Source of the DNA: Klebsormidium nitens
Lineage: Eukaryota; Streptophyta; Klebsormidiophyceae; Klebsormidiales; Klebsormidiaceae
Assembly (NCBI GenBank): GCA_000708835.1
Contig: DF237194.1
Span: forward strand, 1 to 64,000
Reading direction: 5' to 3'
Length of the DNA stretch: 64,000 nt
A program made the position numbers and the translations under genes. Within the stretch, counting starts at the first letter, position 1. Every line of letters begins with the position of its first letter. The notes beneath the pieces were generated by a model. It was not told the origin of the DNA and did no database searches. It saw only the letters and a program-made list of their open reading frames with translations. Shown here piece after piece: positions 1 to 11,300 of the stretch.

Positions 1-8
1 GTGCTTAT

Positions 9-37
9 CTTAGTGCAAGCTGCTCTTAGTGCAAGCT
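9..37. repeat. Short direct repeat, two copies of a 13-mer
   Basis: The 13-mer cttagtgcaagct occurs exactly at 9-21 and again at 25-37, separated by three bases. No function is apparent. Confidence 0.7.
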
Positions 38-71
38 AGCGTTGCCGGAATGATATGATGTATGATGTAGC

Positions 72-96
72 CTGTCGACATGTAACATGTCGACAG
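72..96. repeat. Perfect 12+1+12 palindrome
   Basis: The arm ctgtcgacatgt at 72-83 is followed by one base and its exact reverse complement at 85-96. It could be a dimeric transcription-factor site, a cruciform or a relic. Nothing nearby decides between these. Confidence 0.75.
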
Positions 97-2470
97 TCAT
101 TTACCATGGGAACTCAACTTTCATTAATTATTTTGGGGTCAGTGTGAAAAAAATAAAAGTACAGATCTCCCCGACTGTGAAAGGCGAAACCACGATTTTT
201 TGGAAAACATGTCATTCTGGGATCATTACAGTGTGGAAAAAGCAAAAAACCGCTTGTGAGAAATGGAAAATATATACTAATAAGTAATAACGTAGGCGCC
301 CGGTGAAACCTCAGGATGAACGAAATTAAGTTTTCACACCAAAAGGTGGTGAATTCCCATGCCGGTACGGTACCGTAAGGTCCAGGGGCCAGGGCTGAGT
401 CCTGAGGCCCTGAGTCGGTGCAAGATGACAACGTCATCTCGATTCTTGAGGACCATGCGGCGCTGCGGCGCCAAACCCCAAGTCAAGTTAGCAAGCACTG
501 AGCGCCGCGCGACAGAGTCCGACAGACGCTGGTCTCTCAATCCGGGAGACACTCACTTACTCACTGTCATCATATACATGATATTGGCATGAAACTCCTT
601 TTATTTATCCTTGCCCTCTGCTCCTTCAACGGAAAGAACACAAATGGGACCGGAACTTGACCGGAACCGATCACTGTAATTTTCGAATGTCTTCTGTGCA
701 GAACTCCAGCATGCAATCACAAAAGCCCACTGAGGCACAGACTCAAAGTGAAGGCGTGTAGAACCTCAAGTCTGGAAGCAAGAAGGATATACCTATTCCG
801 CTCAAGCCGCACCTGGCGCAAAGCGAGCGCAAACCCTTAGTATGCGGGCCCTATACCAAGTTCCAACGGGTCCAAGCTGCATGAAGACGGCCGGGAGCAG
901 TAGGTGCCCTCGAACAGCACCAGTCCACGTACTTTCTGCAAGTGTTGGTATTTTCTTGCTCTCGTCATGTTTCTGCCCGATCCTGGAATGGACTGTTCCT
1001 GACAGCCCGGCAAGAGCAGAACGTCTAGTTCATCTTAAAAACTCTGCTCGGACCGGCTCAGTGACTCAGTGGTGCCGGTCTGTCGGAACTGCGCGACCGG
1101 GATTCCGCGGACCCAGATTTCGATCGCGCGACCGAAATTTGGCCGGACCGGCTGCATCGAGTTCAGTGCGCGCGGAATTTGACGCGCCGAAAGCGAAACC
1201 CAGGCCGCTCCGACGTGACCCAGATTGATAACTCATTCATAATTTAACGGAGTCTAAAAACGGTTTCTACCTCAACGGCTAGTTTCCATATCCTCCCGTG
1301 CTCTTTAGAAGCCGACGAGGATAGTCACTAGCCGTTTCTAGATAGGCCTAGGCGTTTTTCAACGCCGGCCAGAAGTAGCTCAACTCACCGTATGAACTGG
1401 TTTCTTTCACAATATACTTGTCGAAATTAATTGCATGAGCTTAATTTCAACCCTCCTGCTTCTTGTGTTCAGAATGCTCAAGCAACGGCGTGGACAGAAA
1501 GCATCGAGATTTTGGACCTTAAAGTAATTCCACTATACTACCTAAGAGGGCTCCGGCCCTAGCGGTTGGGAGAGGACGCCCAGGGGACAGCCCATGATTG
1601 CTCGTAGGATTAGTACGGTCAAGCTTGCAAGCTACGGACAAAGAGGCTGGCCAATTGATGCCAGTCTGACTCAACCGAATTCATTTACAAGCCAAAATTG
1701 CCAAGGCCGTGCTTAACATACATATGCAATGCGACATTGTGCCGAATCAAGTATCAAACTGCAGCTGAGTTCACTATTGGCCGGATTGATATCGTGTTGC
1801 CTGGGAACACATACCGCCCGGGCCTAGCCGCCTTTGCGCGCGCTATAGAGTCGGCCATGCATGCAAGCTGCGGACTTTAGCGGAAAGTTTTACAAGATAC
1901 ACATACGTGAAACAATGACATGCCCGGCCTGCATGCAGCACTCAGTCGAGCAGATCGAGAAAGCAACTTGAAGTGTATGCAGCGACTTATAGCACTGTCC
2001 CCGCCTGTGGGTTGCAAAGGTCATGACTTTGCCATGGCTTCTATAGACCTTCCCGGTTGAGCCAAGTTGAACCGTCCAATTGCATGATGCACATGGATAT
2101 CCATCATTGCATGTCTGCAAGAATCCGCATGACCTGACCGGCCGTATACTATTCCAAACTTAAACCGGCTCAGCCTTGTACATTCCAGAAGTGACTTGTG
2201 CTATCTGGCATGACATGACGACTAAGAATTGGCCGCAGTCTGAATCATCACATCAGCAATATGCAGTGCGACCACGTGCAAAGCCTTCGCCCCGCCCGCT
2301 CGGCCCTCGAAGTTTCACAGGACCATTTCATGCTGCGCCTTCGGTCTTTGGCCATACCTGCTCGGGACTCACCGCTAAAACATGGTCCTAACTTCACTTT
2401 TCTTCATTTCCTAGAAACCCAAGCTACAAATCCTCCCCCCCCTCCCCTACTAGACCCTGATCTCACTGCC

Positions 2471-5400
2471 CTACCGCCGGTCCGTCTTGCCTATGCCTCT
2501 CTTCCCAGAGAACAAGTGCTTCGGCATCTTGTTGGGAATCACTCTGTCCGCCTCACCCTGCTTCGCCATCCTGTTCCGCGCCATCTCGCCCTTCCGCTTG
2601 ATCTTCTGGATCTTGATCTTCTGCGCGGAATCCTTGAACCCGTCACCCGGAACCGCAATGACCGCCGACCGACTCCGCGAGCGGTCGCGCATCTTCTTGT
2701 GCGCGGGCCCTTGGGAGCCGTCGATCTGCATGCCGTCCTCGTCCATCGACGGTCCCTCGGAGCGCCCACGCTTGCGGCCTTGCCGCGAGACGGAGCGCTC
2801 GCGCACGCGCGCCACGGCGGCCGACGGGTCGATGCCCATGTGGGACAGGTGCTCCTCCATCCTGCACAAATAAGAATGACGTCAGCAGGAATCAAGATGT
2901 GAGGACTTGCATCCACCATATGCCTCACGCAGAAACAACTTGCTTGTCCAGATGCAGTTGTAGACGCTTTTGTTAGCGTGCTGAACCGAGCACCTTTCAG
3001 AACGTCCTTTGCAATGCCAGAAAACGATCAATGACTTGTTTCAGTCGAGGCCTCATTTGAGAGGCCTCATTCAAATGAGGCCTCGTTCAAATTCAGCAAA
3101 TCAGAGGAAACGCGATCCACGCCGCGTCTCGGTCGCCGATAATAGGGTACTGAAGGCGAAGTTTGATGTACACAAAATATACAGGCAGCCACGCTGAAGT
3201 CACAGGGAAAAATATGCGTTCGGATTGCGTACCTGCCCGTCGTGAGCTCCCTGTTTTGGTCGAACTTGCGCGGGACCATCGACCGGTTGTCTGCCGTCGT
3301 TTTCCGCGCCCTGTGCCGGTCCAGCAGTTGCCGTTTCCGTCGCCGGATTGCCTGCGAGGGTTTCACAAGTTCAGATCAGCAAGGGGACCTGAATGAGCAG
3401 CTGTGAAGGGAGACGTCATTCCTGATCAAGACGACTTCTAAGCAAAAAAAGGTTTCGTGACGCGAGGGCTTGAATATCTTACTCAAAAGCTTACTCAAAA
3501 ACTTTGACTGCAATGCGCCTCAACCAAAGCGACAGGACATTGCGTCCTTTCAAACACCACTGATGTAATGCGATACTCAAGTTCAACATGGAAGTTGATT
3601 CAACGTTCATATTTTTCCGAGCAATTCAATCGACATTCATGTTCAGATCAAAGTCCACGTAAGGATCGGAAGCTGCAGGTAGGAAACAAAATCACGACCC
3701 GGATGAACAGTTTGAAAACCAGACCGAATCCACAACCAAGACAAAATGGCAAAGCTCACCTGCAGCGCCTCCTTCTCCTCCGCCGTAAGATCCTCCTCCT
3801 CCATCTCCTCCTCGCCCCCGTCGTCCTCCCCTTCTTCTAGCCGCTCTAGTTCCTCCAGGCGCGCCATGATGTCAGGGTCGATGAAGTCCGCGATGTTCTT
3901 CCCGTCCATGATCTCCGGCATGACGTCATCCTTCCAGGCCTCGTCCGCGAGCATGTAGTGCTTCTGCAGCTTCGCGCTGTACACGCCCGCGCCGCCCTGC
4001 TCTTCTTGCAGCTCGCGCTCCAGCTTGCGCGCCGGTTTTGCGGGCTCGTTTGCGCGGGCCTCCAGAACCGCCTGCCAAATAATGAGGGATGACGTCAGCA
4101 TCATCGCAAGATTGCGCCTGAGGGCCCCAAGTCTCAAGCGACACTTGCAGGCTCTCGTCAGTATATTGCAAGGAGAGGACTGTCCAGAAAACTCAAAACC
4201 ACAACCATGACAGCTCCAGCTTACGCGCGGACTTTGCGGGCTCGGTGGCGGGAGCCTCCAGAACCGCCTGCCAAAGTATCGGAGGAGAACGTCTGTAACG
4301 TTGCAAATTGGTCCTGGTGGCCCCACTTCTGGAGCAAAACTTGCGGGCCTCTGTCGTTCTGACTGGGACGAGAGGAATGACCATAACGACCCAAATTTGC
4401 ATCCGTACTGACGAGAACTGGTGTGCGGACTTTACGGGGTCCTTCGCGCGAGCCTCCAGAGCCGCCCGTGCCATAAGGGATAGCGGATCTGACACTAATC
4501 AACGTGAGGAGATTTCTGTGACCTCACAGTATTGTTGGAGCAGCGCCAGAAGTGTAACAGTACTGTTAGAGTAGCGCCAGAGGTGTAACAAAACGCAGAG
4601 CAGGTTGCTGACACTTTCGATGCTTCGCGGCCGCGGGGGGTAAGACAACCAAGGCCAGGTTCAGATTGATTACGACCAGCTTCGGAAAGCCCACGTTGCA
4701 ATCTCATACCAGTAACTCAAGAGGTGCTGACAGGCAACAACCTGGTGCTCAACGTGCAAACCAATCCAAGAAGCAAGCTGACACCTTTGCTTTCGACAAA
4801 AAGCGCTGGCAGACAGCCATGTTAATAGAAAGAAAAGTAGACATACGAAAAGATGGAAAACCTCTTGCACAGGGCCGTTTTGCACCACAAAATGACCCCC
4901 ACAATCCAGAGAGCGGGTGGCAGACGCACCTGTGGAATAACCGGCGGCCGCTCCTTGTGATCCCGTGCCCTTGGCTCCGCCACGTATATCCGGTTCACGA
5001 CGTCGTTCATCTTCTTGCCCTTCATCTTCACCTCCACCCGTTGCTGCGGATTCAAAAGGAGCCGCTTAGACAGGGGTGGAACACGGTATATCAAACTTAT
5101 GGTCGAGAAAAGCGCAACATTGCAATTGACTGTGATATTTCAAGAGGAAGGGCTGTTTCCCGGGGGCACAAGTTCCCCGACCACGTTCTGCTAACGTCAC
5201 GGATGAAAGCGATGGTAGCCAACACAGAAGTTATAGATGCACAACACTGCAGTGGTCCACATGACCAAAAATATAGAAGACCTGGAGTACGGTATCACGT
5301 TTGACCTAGGCTCCATTTGCACCCCCCCCAGCTGCAGCAGTCGACGCACCCCGCATCCTTGAAGCATCACCCCTTAATCAAGCGACATCTTTTTGAAAAT

Positions 5401-7768
5401 CGGTAAACACTTGAAAAGCCAATTATGGGCTCAACATCGAAACTTCCAGAATCCCCCAAAACCAAGTCCAAATGAGCTACCCACAAAGTACCTATAAATT
5501 CACTAATTAACCTGCTGGTAAACAGTTTGCGCACGTCATTTCCCATCTCCACCACCCCCTCATCATTCATCGCAGTAGAACAACCGGCACACTCGAACAT
5601 CATATTGACGCTTAAATAGCTTCCATATGCACTAAACAAAAGTCCGCTGTAGAAGAAACAAATGCCCCTGTAAACAACTCTCCCACCTGCAGCAGTCGCT
5701 CGCACGCCGTATTCTTCACGTCCACCACCCCTTCATCATTCATCGTGCTCATCACCATAAGCGCCCCCTCGTCTCCAGCACCCTCCCCCATGTCTCGCCC
5801 CGCCGCCTCCCTTCGCATCTCCTCAATCAGGGCCTTCTCTTCTTCGGGAAGCGTCTCGAGGGGCTGCAGGCAAAAGAGGGGACCAACGACCTTAGAACGT
5901 GCATCAGGTGTGACCACAGTTTATTTTTCTAGGTGCAATCGCAGGTGCAGACGCCCACCTTTAAAAGCCAGCGCTCTGAAAAGAGTGACCACTGTCACAC
6001 ACAAAGGACAGAGGTACTGCGTTGCATTTGGACCTTGCAAACTCCATCCCTGTGTTTTGCCATCCCATACTTCTCACTGACATGAACATTTATAAAATAA
6101 CGCCCATAAGCTTAGACTCCTCCAACATGAAATCCAACCTATAAGGATTGAGGCCACCACTGCGCAAGCTACGATTCCAAGCACCACCCAATATCCTGCC
6201 TCGCGTTCGCTTCAAACCCTAACCACATAACCCTAGTTTGAACCCTAGTAACCCACCTGCAGGTCCGTCTTGTTGCACGCGATCATGAGGGGCTTGTTCG
6301 CAAAGAGGGGCTTGATGCTGTGGAAGAGCGCCGCCTGCTGCGCGATCGAGTACCCACAGCTCCCGGAGAGATCGACCACGAAGAGAACGGCGGCGCGCAG
6401 ATGTGCGAGCGCAGTGATGGCCAGCATTTCAATCGTGTTACGGTCCTCGAGGGGGTGATCGAGGATTCCGGGCGTGTCGATGACCTGTCAGAGGGCAAAA
6501 GACAAGTTAGAAAATTGGATTTGAAGGTTGCAAAGCCTCGTAGTCTTGAGGACTCGAAGTGGTGGTCAGGAATTCCAGGCGTGTCGATGACCTTGCAGCG
6601 GGGGGTAAGCAGGGGAACTACAATAAGCTTCCAGATTTTAGGGTTTGGACAACGCGGTGGCTCAAGGTCAAGGGCGTGAACAGATTGTTGATTCCACAAA
6701 AAGCAATTGATGGGAGTGCCGGTCGACAACAGATGGACTAATGCTGGTGGAACGGGTGGTAAATGCTCTGATCGCACCTTCGCAAGGGAAGATGAAGGAT
6801 TAGGGTTCCAGGCTTTAGGGTTTGGAAAGCGTCATTGTCTCAAGGCATGAGAAAGTGGCCAAAAAGTCCGCATTCAAAATACAGGACTGTGGAAGAAACA
6901 CAGTAGACAAATGCTGGAGAGATTGGGTGGAAGGCAGCTTTGGGCCAGCAAAGCAGAACTTTGACATGGTAACGGTGTGCAAGCAGGGCAATCCTAACAG
7001 CATTGCCACAATTTGCATTCTATCACCACTATTGTGCCCCTTGAACGTAACGGCAACCTCCAGCAGCCAGGAGAAGAAAGTCATCCTTAGCGCTACAAAC
7101 GAAAGTCGACCCACCTGCCACCGAAGGTATTTGTAGTCGGTGTGCCCCACGAAGAGGCTCTTCGTCGTGAACGCGTACGGCTGCACGTCGACGTCCGCCC
7201 GCGTGATCTTGTTCACGAAGCTGCTCTTGCCCACATTCGGGTACCCGCACACTAGAATTGTCCTTGTCTGGGGGTCTATCGATGGCAGCCTCGACATATG
7301 CTGGCGGACCTGTTCTAAGTACGCCAGACTCGGACCCTGCTTCTTCATAAGCGTGCACATCCGGCCCATGGCCGCCCGCTTCAGCTGCTTGCATCTGTAT
7401 AAGGTGTCGCCGAACTTGAGCAGCCGGACATAGTCCTTTGCAATTCTATCAATCAGGTTGCGGGCCGTGTTGATCTGCCCCAGCGCCAGCTTATAATGGT
7501 CCTTATCATACAGCACGTTCAGCAGGTCCCCATAGAAAGGATGGATGTCGTCTAGACGAGGAAAATCCTCGATGATCTGCGTCAGCTTCTCGTGATAGGT
7601 CTGCTGCGTGAACTTGACCTTGCGCATATAGAACTGGCGGATACGCGATATCGCATAGTGCTTGTGAACAACGGTGGGAGTCTGACGCTGCGTGCGGGAG
7701 AGGACGATGTCGACAAAGTCCTTGCTCGTCGGGACCACCGTAATCTTTTTGAAGTTGTACTGCACCAT
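2471..7768 (-). CDS. NOG1: Nucleolar GTP-binding protein 1 (NOG1), complete, 7 exons
   Basis: NOG1 is an Obg-type GTPase that acts in the nucleolus and nucleus in assembly of the pre-60S ribosomal subunit. Coding exons in transcript order are 7768-7115, 6484-6257, 5863-5687, 5043-4930, 4071-3760, 3351-3233 and 2861-2471. Frames join without a stop to give 664 residues, close to the family's usual 630-670. The N-terminus MVQYNFKKI with the helical NOG1 N-domain fills residues 1-170. The P-loop GYPNVGKS is at 175-182, DTPG at 221-224 and NKTD at about 289-292. The C-terminus is acidic then basic (KRGRSEG, RSRSRS) and ends KTDRR. The start is the ATG at 7766-7768. Its introns carry exon-edge duplicates, listed separately. 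MAK16, another pre-60S factor, starts divergently 630 bp away. Family identity is very secure; exon edges rest on GT..AG signals and frame. Confidence 0.95.
3047..3084. repeat. Inverted repeat in the last NOG1 intron
   Basis: The arm gaggcctcatttga at 3047-3060 is matched by its exact reverse complement at 3071-3084. The 10-base loop repeats the first ten bases of the arm, so direct and inverted copies are nested. It lies inside the NOG1 intron between exons 6 and 7 and is probably a small local duplication. Confidence 0.7.
4211..4474 (-). repeat. Two 'echoes' of the 5' edge of NOG1 exon 5
   Basis: The first bases of exon 5 plus its splice acceptor (about 4012-4080) reappear at 4211-4276 and, more diverged, at 4421-4474. 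All are in the same orientation, with acceptor-equivalent positions about 196-199 bp apart. Intron sequence beyond the acceptor is also recognisably repeated, so the unit is about 200 bp. Both copies are upstream of the acceptor that keeps the NOG1 frame. Confidence 0.85.
5326..5580 (-). repeat. Echoes of the 3' edge of NOG1 exon 3
   Basis: The end of exon 3 and its donor (about 5687-5755, encoding [14 protein letters not shown]) is copied at about 5520-5580, where a frame still reads [10 protein letters not shown] shorter remnant (agctgcagcagtcg-like) lies at about 5326-5350. Both are downstream of the donor in transcript direction, in the same orientation. Confidence 0.75.
6551..6604 (-). 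repeat. Echo of the 5' edge of NOG1 exon 2
   Basis: The acceptor and first codons of exon 2, encoding the G3 motif DTPG (around 6440-6490), are repeated about 107 bp upstream in the transcript. The shared core on the plus strand is ggcgtgtcgatgacct. The copied acceptor (tgcaag on the transcript strand) is weaker than the used one. Confidence 0.8.
6620..6860. repeat. Diverged tandem repeat inside NOG1 intron 1
   Basis: Blocks beginning near 6622 and near 6808 share a ttttagggtttgg-like core. Each is followed by a similar order of words: a caagg stretch, then a gtggaa stretch, an 'aatgctgg' word and a 'gggtgg' word. The unit is roughly 190 bp. It contains no exon sequence I can recognise. Confidence 0.5.
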
Positions 7769-8397
7769 CTTGGCAGCTCCACAGATGGGCGCCCACTGGG
7801 GGGAGGGGGGGGAGTTGGGGCGTCAGCAAAACCTGTAAAGCCCGCTGAATCAGAAGGATTTGCAACGATGCTCAAGGCGGCCCTGAACGTGGTGGTGGCG
7901 CTTGTGGCGCTTTTTACCTTTTTGACTTCTGCCAATTCTCAGACTTCTTCCAGTTCTGGTCATGAAATGGCACAAGTCATCTTGGCACACTGAACCATTA
8001 CCATGTAGATTCATTTTAGACAGGCTCTCGAACTTAGTGAGCGGTAACGATGACCAATTGAAAAGTGGGGAGGCCGCGCTGCACTTGATCGAAGTTGAAG
8101 TTGGACTCGGAGGCGTCTCTCGAAAATTTATAAGCTGCACCACTTTCCGAGTCTTTCAGGGAGCTGCAAACAGTTTGCTGGACGGTTGCAAACTCAAGTT
8201 GGTCACGCAAGTCTGTTCAATTTGTTTCTAGAGGTCTGAAGATTCTCGTCCCTTAAAAACAGGTACGGTGTGCGAGTACAGGCAGGTTGGTTTCGTGGAG
8301 CATTCTTTAAGTGCTTCTGCTTGCGTCCGGGCATCCCTCCATTCCTCTGAAGCCCCCCAGTCTTATATAAGAGGAAGTTTCCGTACGTCCGGCCACC
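7769..8397. promoter_or_regulatory. Bidirectional intergenic region between NOG1 and MAK16
   Basis: This 629-bp interval separates the start codons of two divergent genes whose products both act on the pre-60S particle, so it should hold both promoters. A 10-base palindrome tgggcgccca sits at 7786-7795, about 20 bp upstream of the NOG1 start. A TATA-like sequence lies just before MAK16. No coding frame in it was convincing. Confidence 0.7.
8363..8371 (+). promoter_or_regulatory. TATA-like element before MAK16
   Basis: The sequence ttatataag ends only 26 bases before the MAK16 ATG. If used, it would leave almost no 5' untranslated leader. The ATG itself lies in a textbook context (gccaccatg). 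A chance match is possible. Confidence 0.35.
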
Positions 8398-11300
8398 ATG
8401 CAGCACGATGAGATCATCTGGCAGGTCATCAATCAAGGGCACTGCAGCTATAAAGCAAAGTAAGTTTGCGCTTCTTACCAGGGCATTGGTGATGCTACCG
8501 GTGGTCCTACTTGTTCCACTTATCTCCGCCCTGGAACATTACTGGCAGGATGTTTGTGGGGGAGTATCTCAGTGGAGTCCTTCAGAGACGAATAGAGGAC
8601 ACGGTACTCTTGGGCATTGGTTAATGGTGGTGGCAAGTAGGCAGGTGTTTGCCCTAGCTATATGCGGTTGCTTTCTTTGAACTCCTGCGATGAGGCCCAA
8701 GTACAAGGTCTCTGAATCCTAAATAACTCTAGACATTAAATTCTAATTGTTATTTTGAATAAACGGAATCTATACCCAAGTGGTGGTGTGTCTCTTTTGC
8801 AGAACACAACAGCAAACTTTCTGCCGAAACCCGTACAATGTCACGGGCTTGTGCAATCGAAGCTCTTGCCCGCTGGCCAACTCTCGGTACGCCACAATCA
8901 GAGAGATTGACGGTAAGCTTTCGTTTACATCACTAGGGAGGAACTTACAGTACAAGCATGTACAAGTGGTGGCACACAAGATATGTTCGGAATTAGCCTT
9001 GCTTGAAGAAGCTGCGTCAGTGGCATGGGTGTTTTAGGGTGTTGTTTCAATTAGTAGCCCTTCGTAAACTGAGGCTTTGTATCATAATAACTGCCACCAG
9101 AAGAAGATTGGGCATAAGATCATGCAAGGTCTTTTGTAGGAATATTGGGGCTGTGAAATTCTGACATCGTTGACCGGGGCTTTGGTTTCCAGCTTTCCCC
9201 CTCTCAAGGGGATCGTCTTCAAAAGTCTTTTGAGTGCCGGGCAGACGCCAAGGCCCCTTATGTCAATCACAAACCCGAAAAAATGTCGGTCCTTGGATTC
9301 TCAGGCTTTTGAACTTGTATCCGTCCATCAGTCCAGATTCTCAGCAGAAGGGGCATGTTTTGGGCTCACTCTGGGCCTGCCCTGGAGTGGGTTCGTTTCG
9401 CTTTCTTGTGTCCTTGAGCCCTGACCATACTTGGTTAGCATTTGCAGGTGTCCTGTACCTATATATGAAGTCCATAGAAAGGGCGCATGCACCCCGGGAT
9501 CTGTGGGAGCGGATAAAGCTGCCCAAGAACTATGCAAAAGCGCTGGAGCTGATCGACAAGCACATGGTGAGCTTATGGCAATCAGAAAAGATAAGCAAGT
9601 TTTCAATTGTGAGAAAGGAGACGGACTTTCTCCCTTTTCAATCGTCAGGAGTATCAGATTCGTTGACCGGTGAACTACGATAGATACTTGTCTCCTTAAG
9701 CAAGCTGCAAACACTGACCGTCCAACGAAACTGTTTACTGGATCTTTGCCCATTTTTTCCTGTAATCTGGTCAATTGTTCACGGGAATCTTGTCAAAGGG
9801 GTGCGTTGTTTGACAATAAGAGCAGTTCTTGATCTCCTAGTGTGTCCGACTCTTGCAGGTTCATTGGCCCAAGTTCCTCGTTCACAAGAACAAGCAACGG
9901 CTGACCAAGATGACGCAGTACCTCATACGGCGGCGAAGATTGGCGTTGAGGATACAGTGAGCCACCCTCTATCCCTGACCTCTTTGTTTATAGACTGCGG
10001 CTGATTCTCATTGTAGACTTACAATCACAGCATGCAGTTTTTCCGGTGCCAGGTTGGGAATGGGTTTTAGTCGATCACTTCCAAATCATTAAAGTGCAGA
10101 TAGAGTCGCTTTGCATCTGTCGAAACTAAGCCCCAGGCTGTACTTCCGGCCTTGGTTGTCTGTCAGATGGAATCTCCACTAACTTTTGAAGCTTGATGAC
10201 CTGTGCTTGAGAGACTGCCAAACCTTGAGATTGGCCAGAGAAGCCGATCAATCCTGTACTACACTTGCGAGACAGCTCTCATGTGTTGGCGTTCTGTCCA
10301 GGCCGAAACTGGTCACTGTGCCGACGAAGCTGGAGAAGCGGGAGAAAGCAAGGGAAGCGAAAGCGGAGGTAGCGGCCAAGCTGGATAGGGTGAGGTTTTG
10401 TGCGTGGCTCGTTTGATTTTCCAACTTCATTTGAGTTTATTTTGCGCCTTTGAACGGTCAGCAGCGTGCAAGGACCTTGAGAACGTCCAGAAGCTGATCC
10501 AACGATGTATGTACTCCCAAATCGATCAGCCCGCTCAAGCATCTGGCTCGTTCGTTATTCTTGGTTCTTACTTGGTTCATGACGGGGTGTCTGTAGAGCT
10601 TTTCATTTTTCTGGCTGACGTCGCTCTTAACGGTCGCAGAATGTTTTCGGTAGGTTTTCTGCCCTTGATTTCTTTGCATCTTTGTTGTGCGAAGGAGTAG
10701 TGGAACATCATCTCCGATTGTGATGGATCGTGCGATTTCCCTCCGGTCATGTTTATTGACCTCCAGGAATTCAGACCCGTTGAGCCTGAGTATGGAAACC
10801 CTGGCGTTCACAACCTCTTAAGCCGAAAAGCAGCGCCGCTAACAAAAGTTTCTCCCTGGGAGCTATCGAAAGGAGCTTCTGGAGAGGCTGACGTTGAAAC
10901 CTGAGCGTTCACAATCTCAAGTCAACGTCTCATGCATAAAAGCTAGCGCTATTGACCAGTGGTTTCAGAAACGATTTGTCGAAGCAGTTGATGTTGGAAA
11001 ATTCAGCGCCCAAGAGCACAATGGCGACTTTCTATCCAAAAGGAGTGCTGCTGGCCGGTTCAAAAGCAGCGCCACTGATTATAGTTTCTCCTTTGCAGGC
11101 TATCGAGAAGGAACTCTTGGAGCGGTTGAAAGCGGGCACTTACGGCGACATTCCGAACGTGCCGTGGCGCAACTACGAACGGGTTCTCGACATGGAGGCG
11201 GAGAAGGGGGAGCTGCAAGACGAGGCCGAAGAGGAAGACGAGGAGGTAAGGCAGATCGATACCTGGCCGTTCGCTGACGTCATATTGGTGCTGCTGGAAG

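Larger units (their letters stand above)
1..2470. other. Intergenic region left of NOG1
   Basis: I see no supportable gene here. Open frames are short, lack family resemblance and overlap on both strands. The stretch holds a short direct repeat and a palindrome near its left end, and a GC-rich patch with repeated 'gaccgg' words around 1050-1190. The last few hundred bases are presumably the 3' flank of NOG1, which is transcribed leftward. No tRNA or rRNA signature was recognised. Confidence 0.5.

Noticed and set aside
3047-3084. The inverted repeat as a transcription terminator
   Set aside because: It is inside an intron of NOG1, lacks a T-run, and the genome is eukaryotic.
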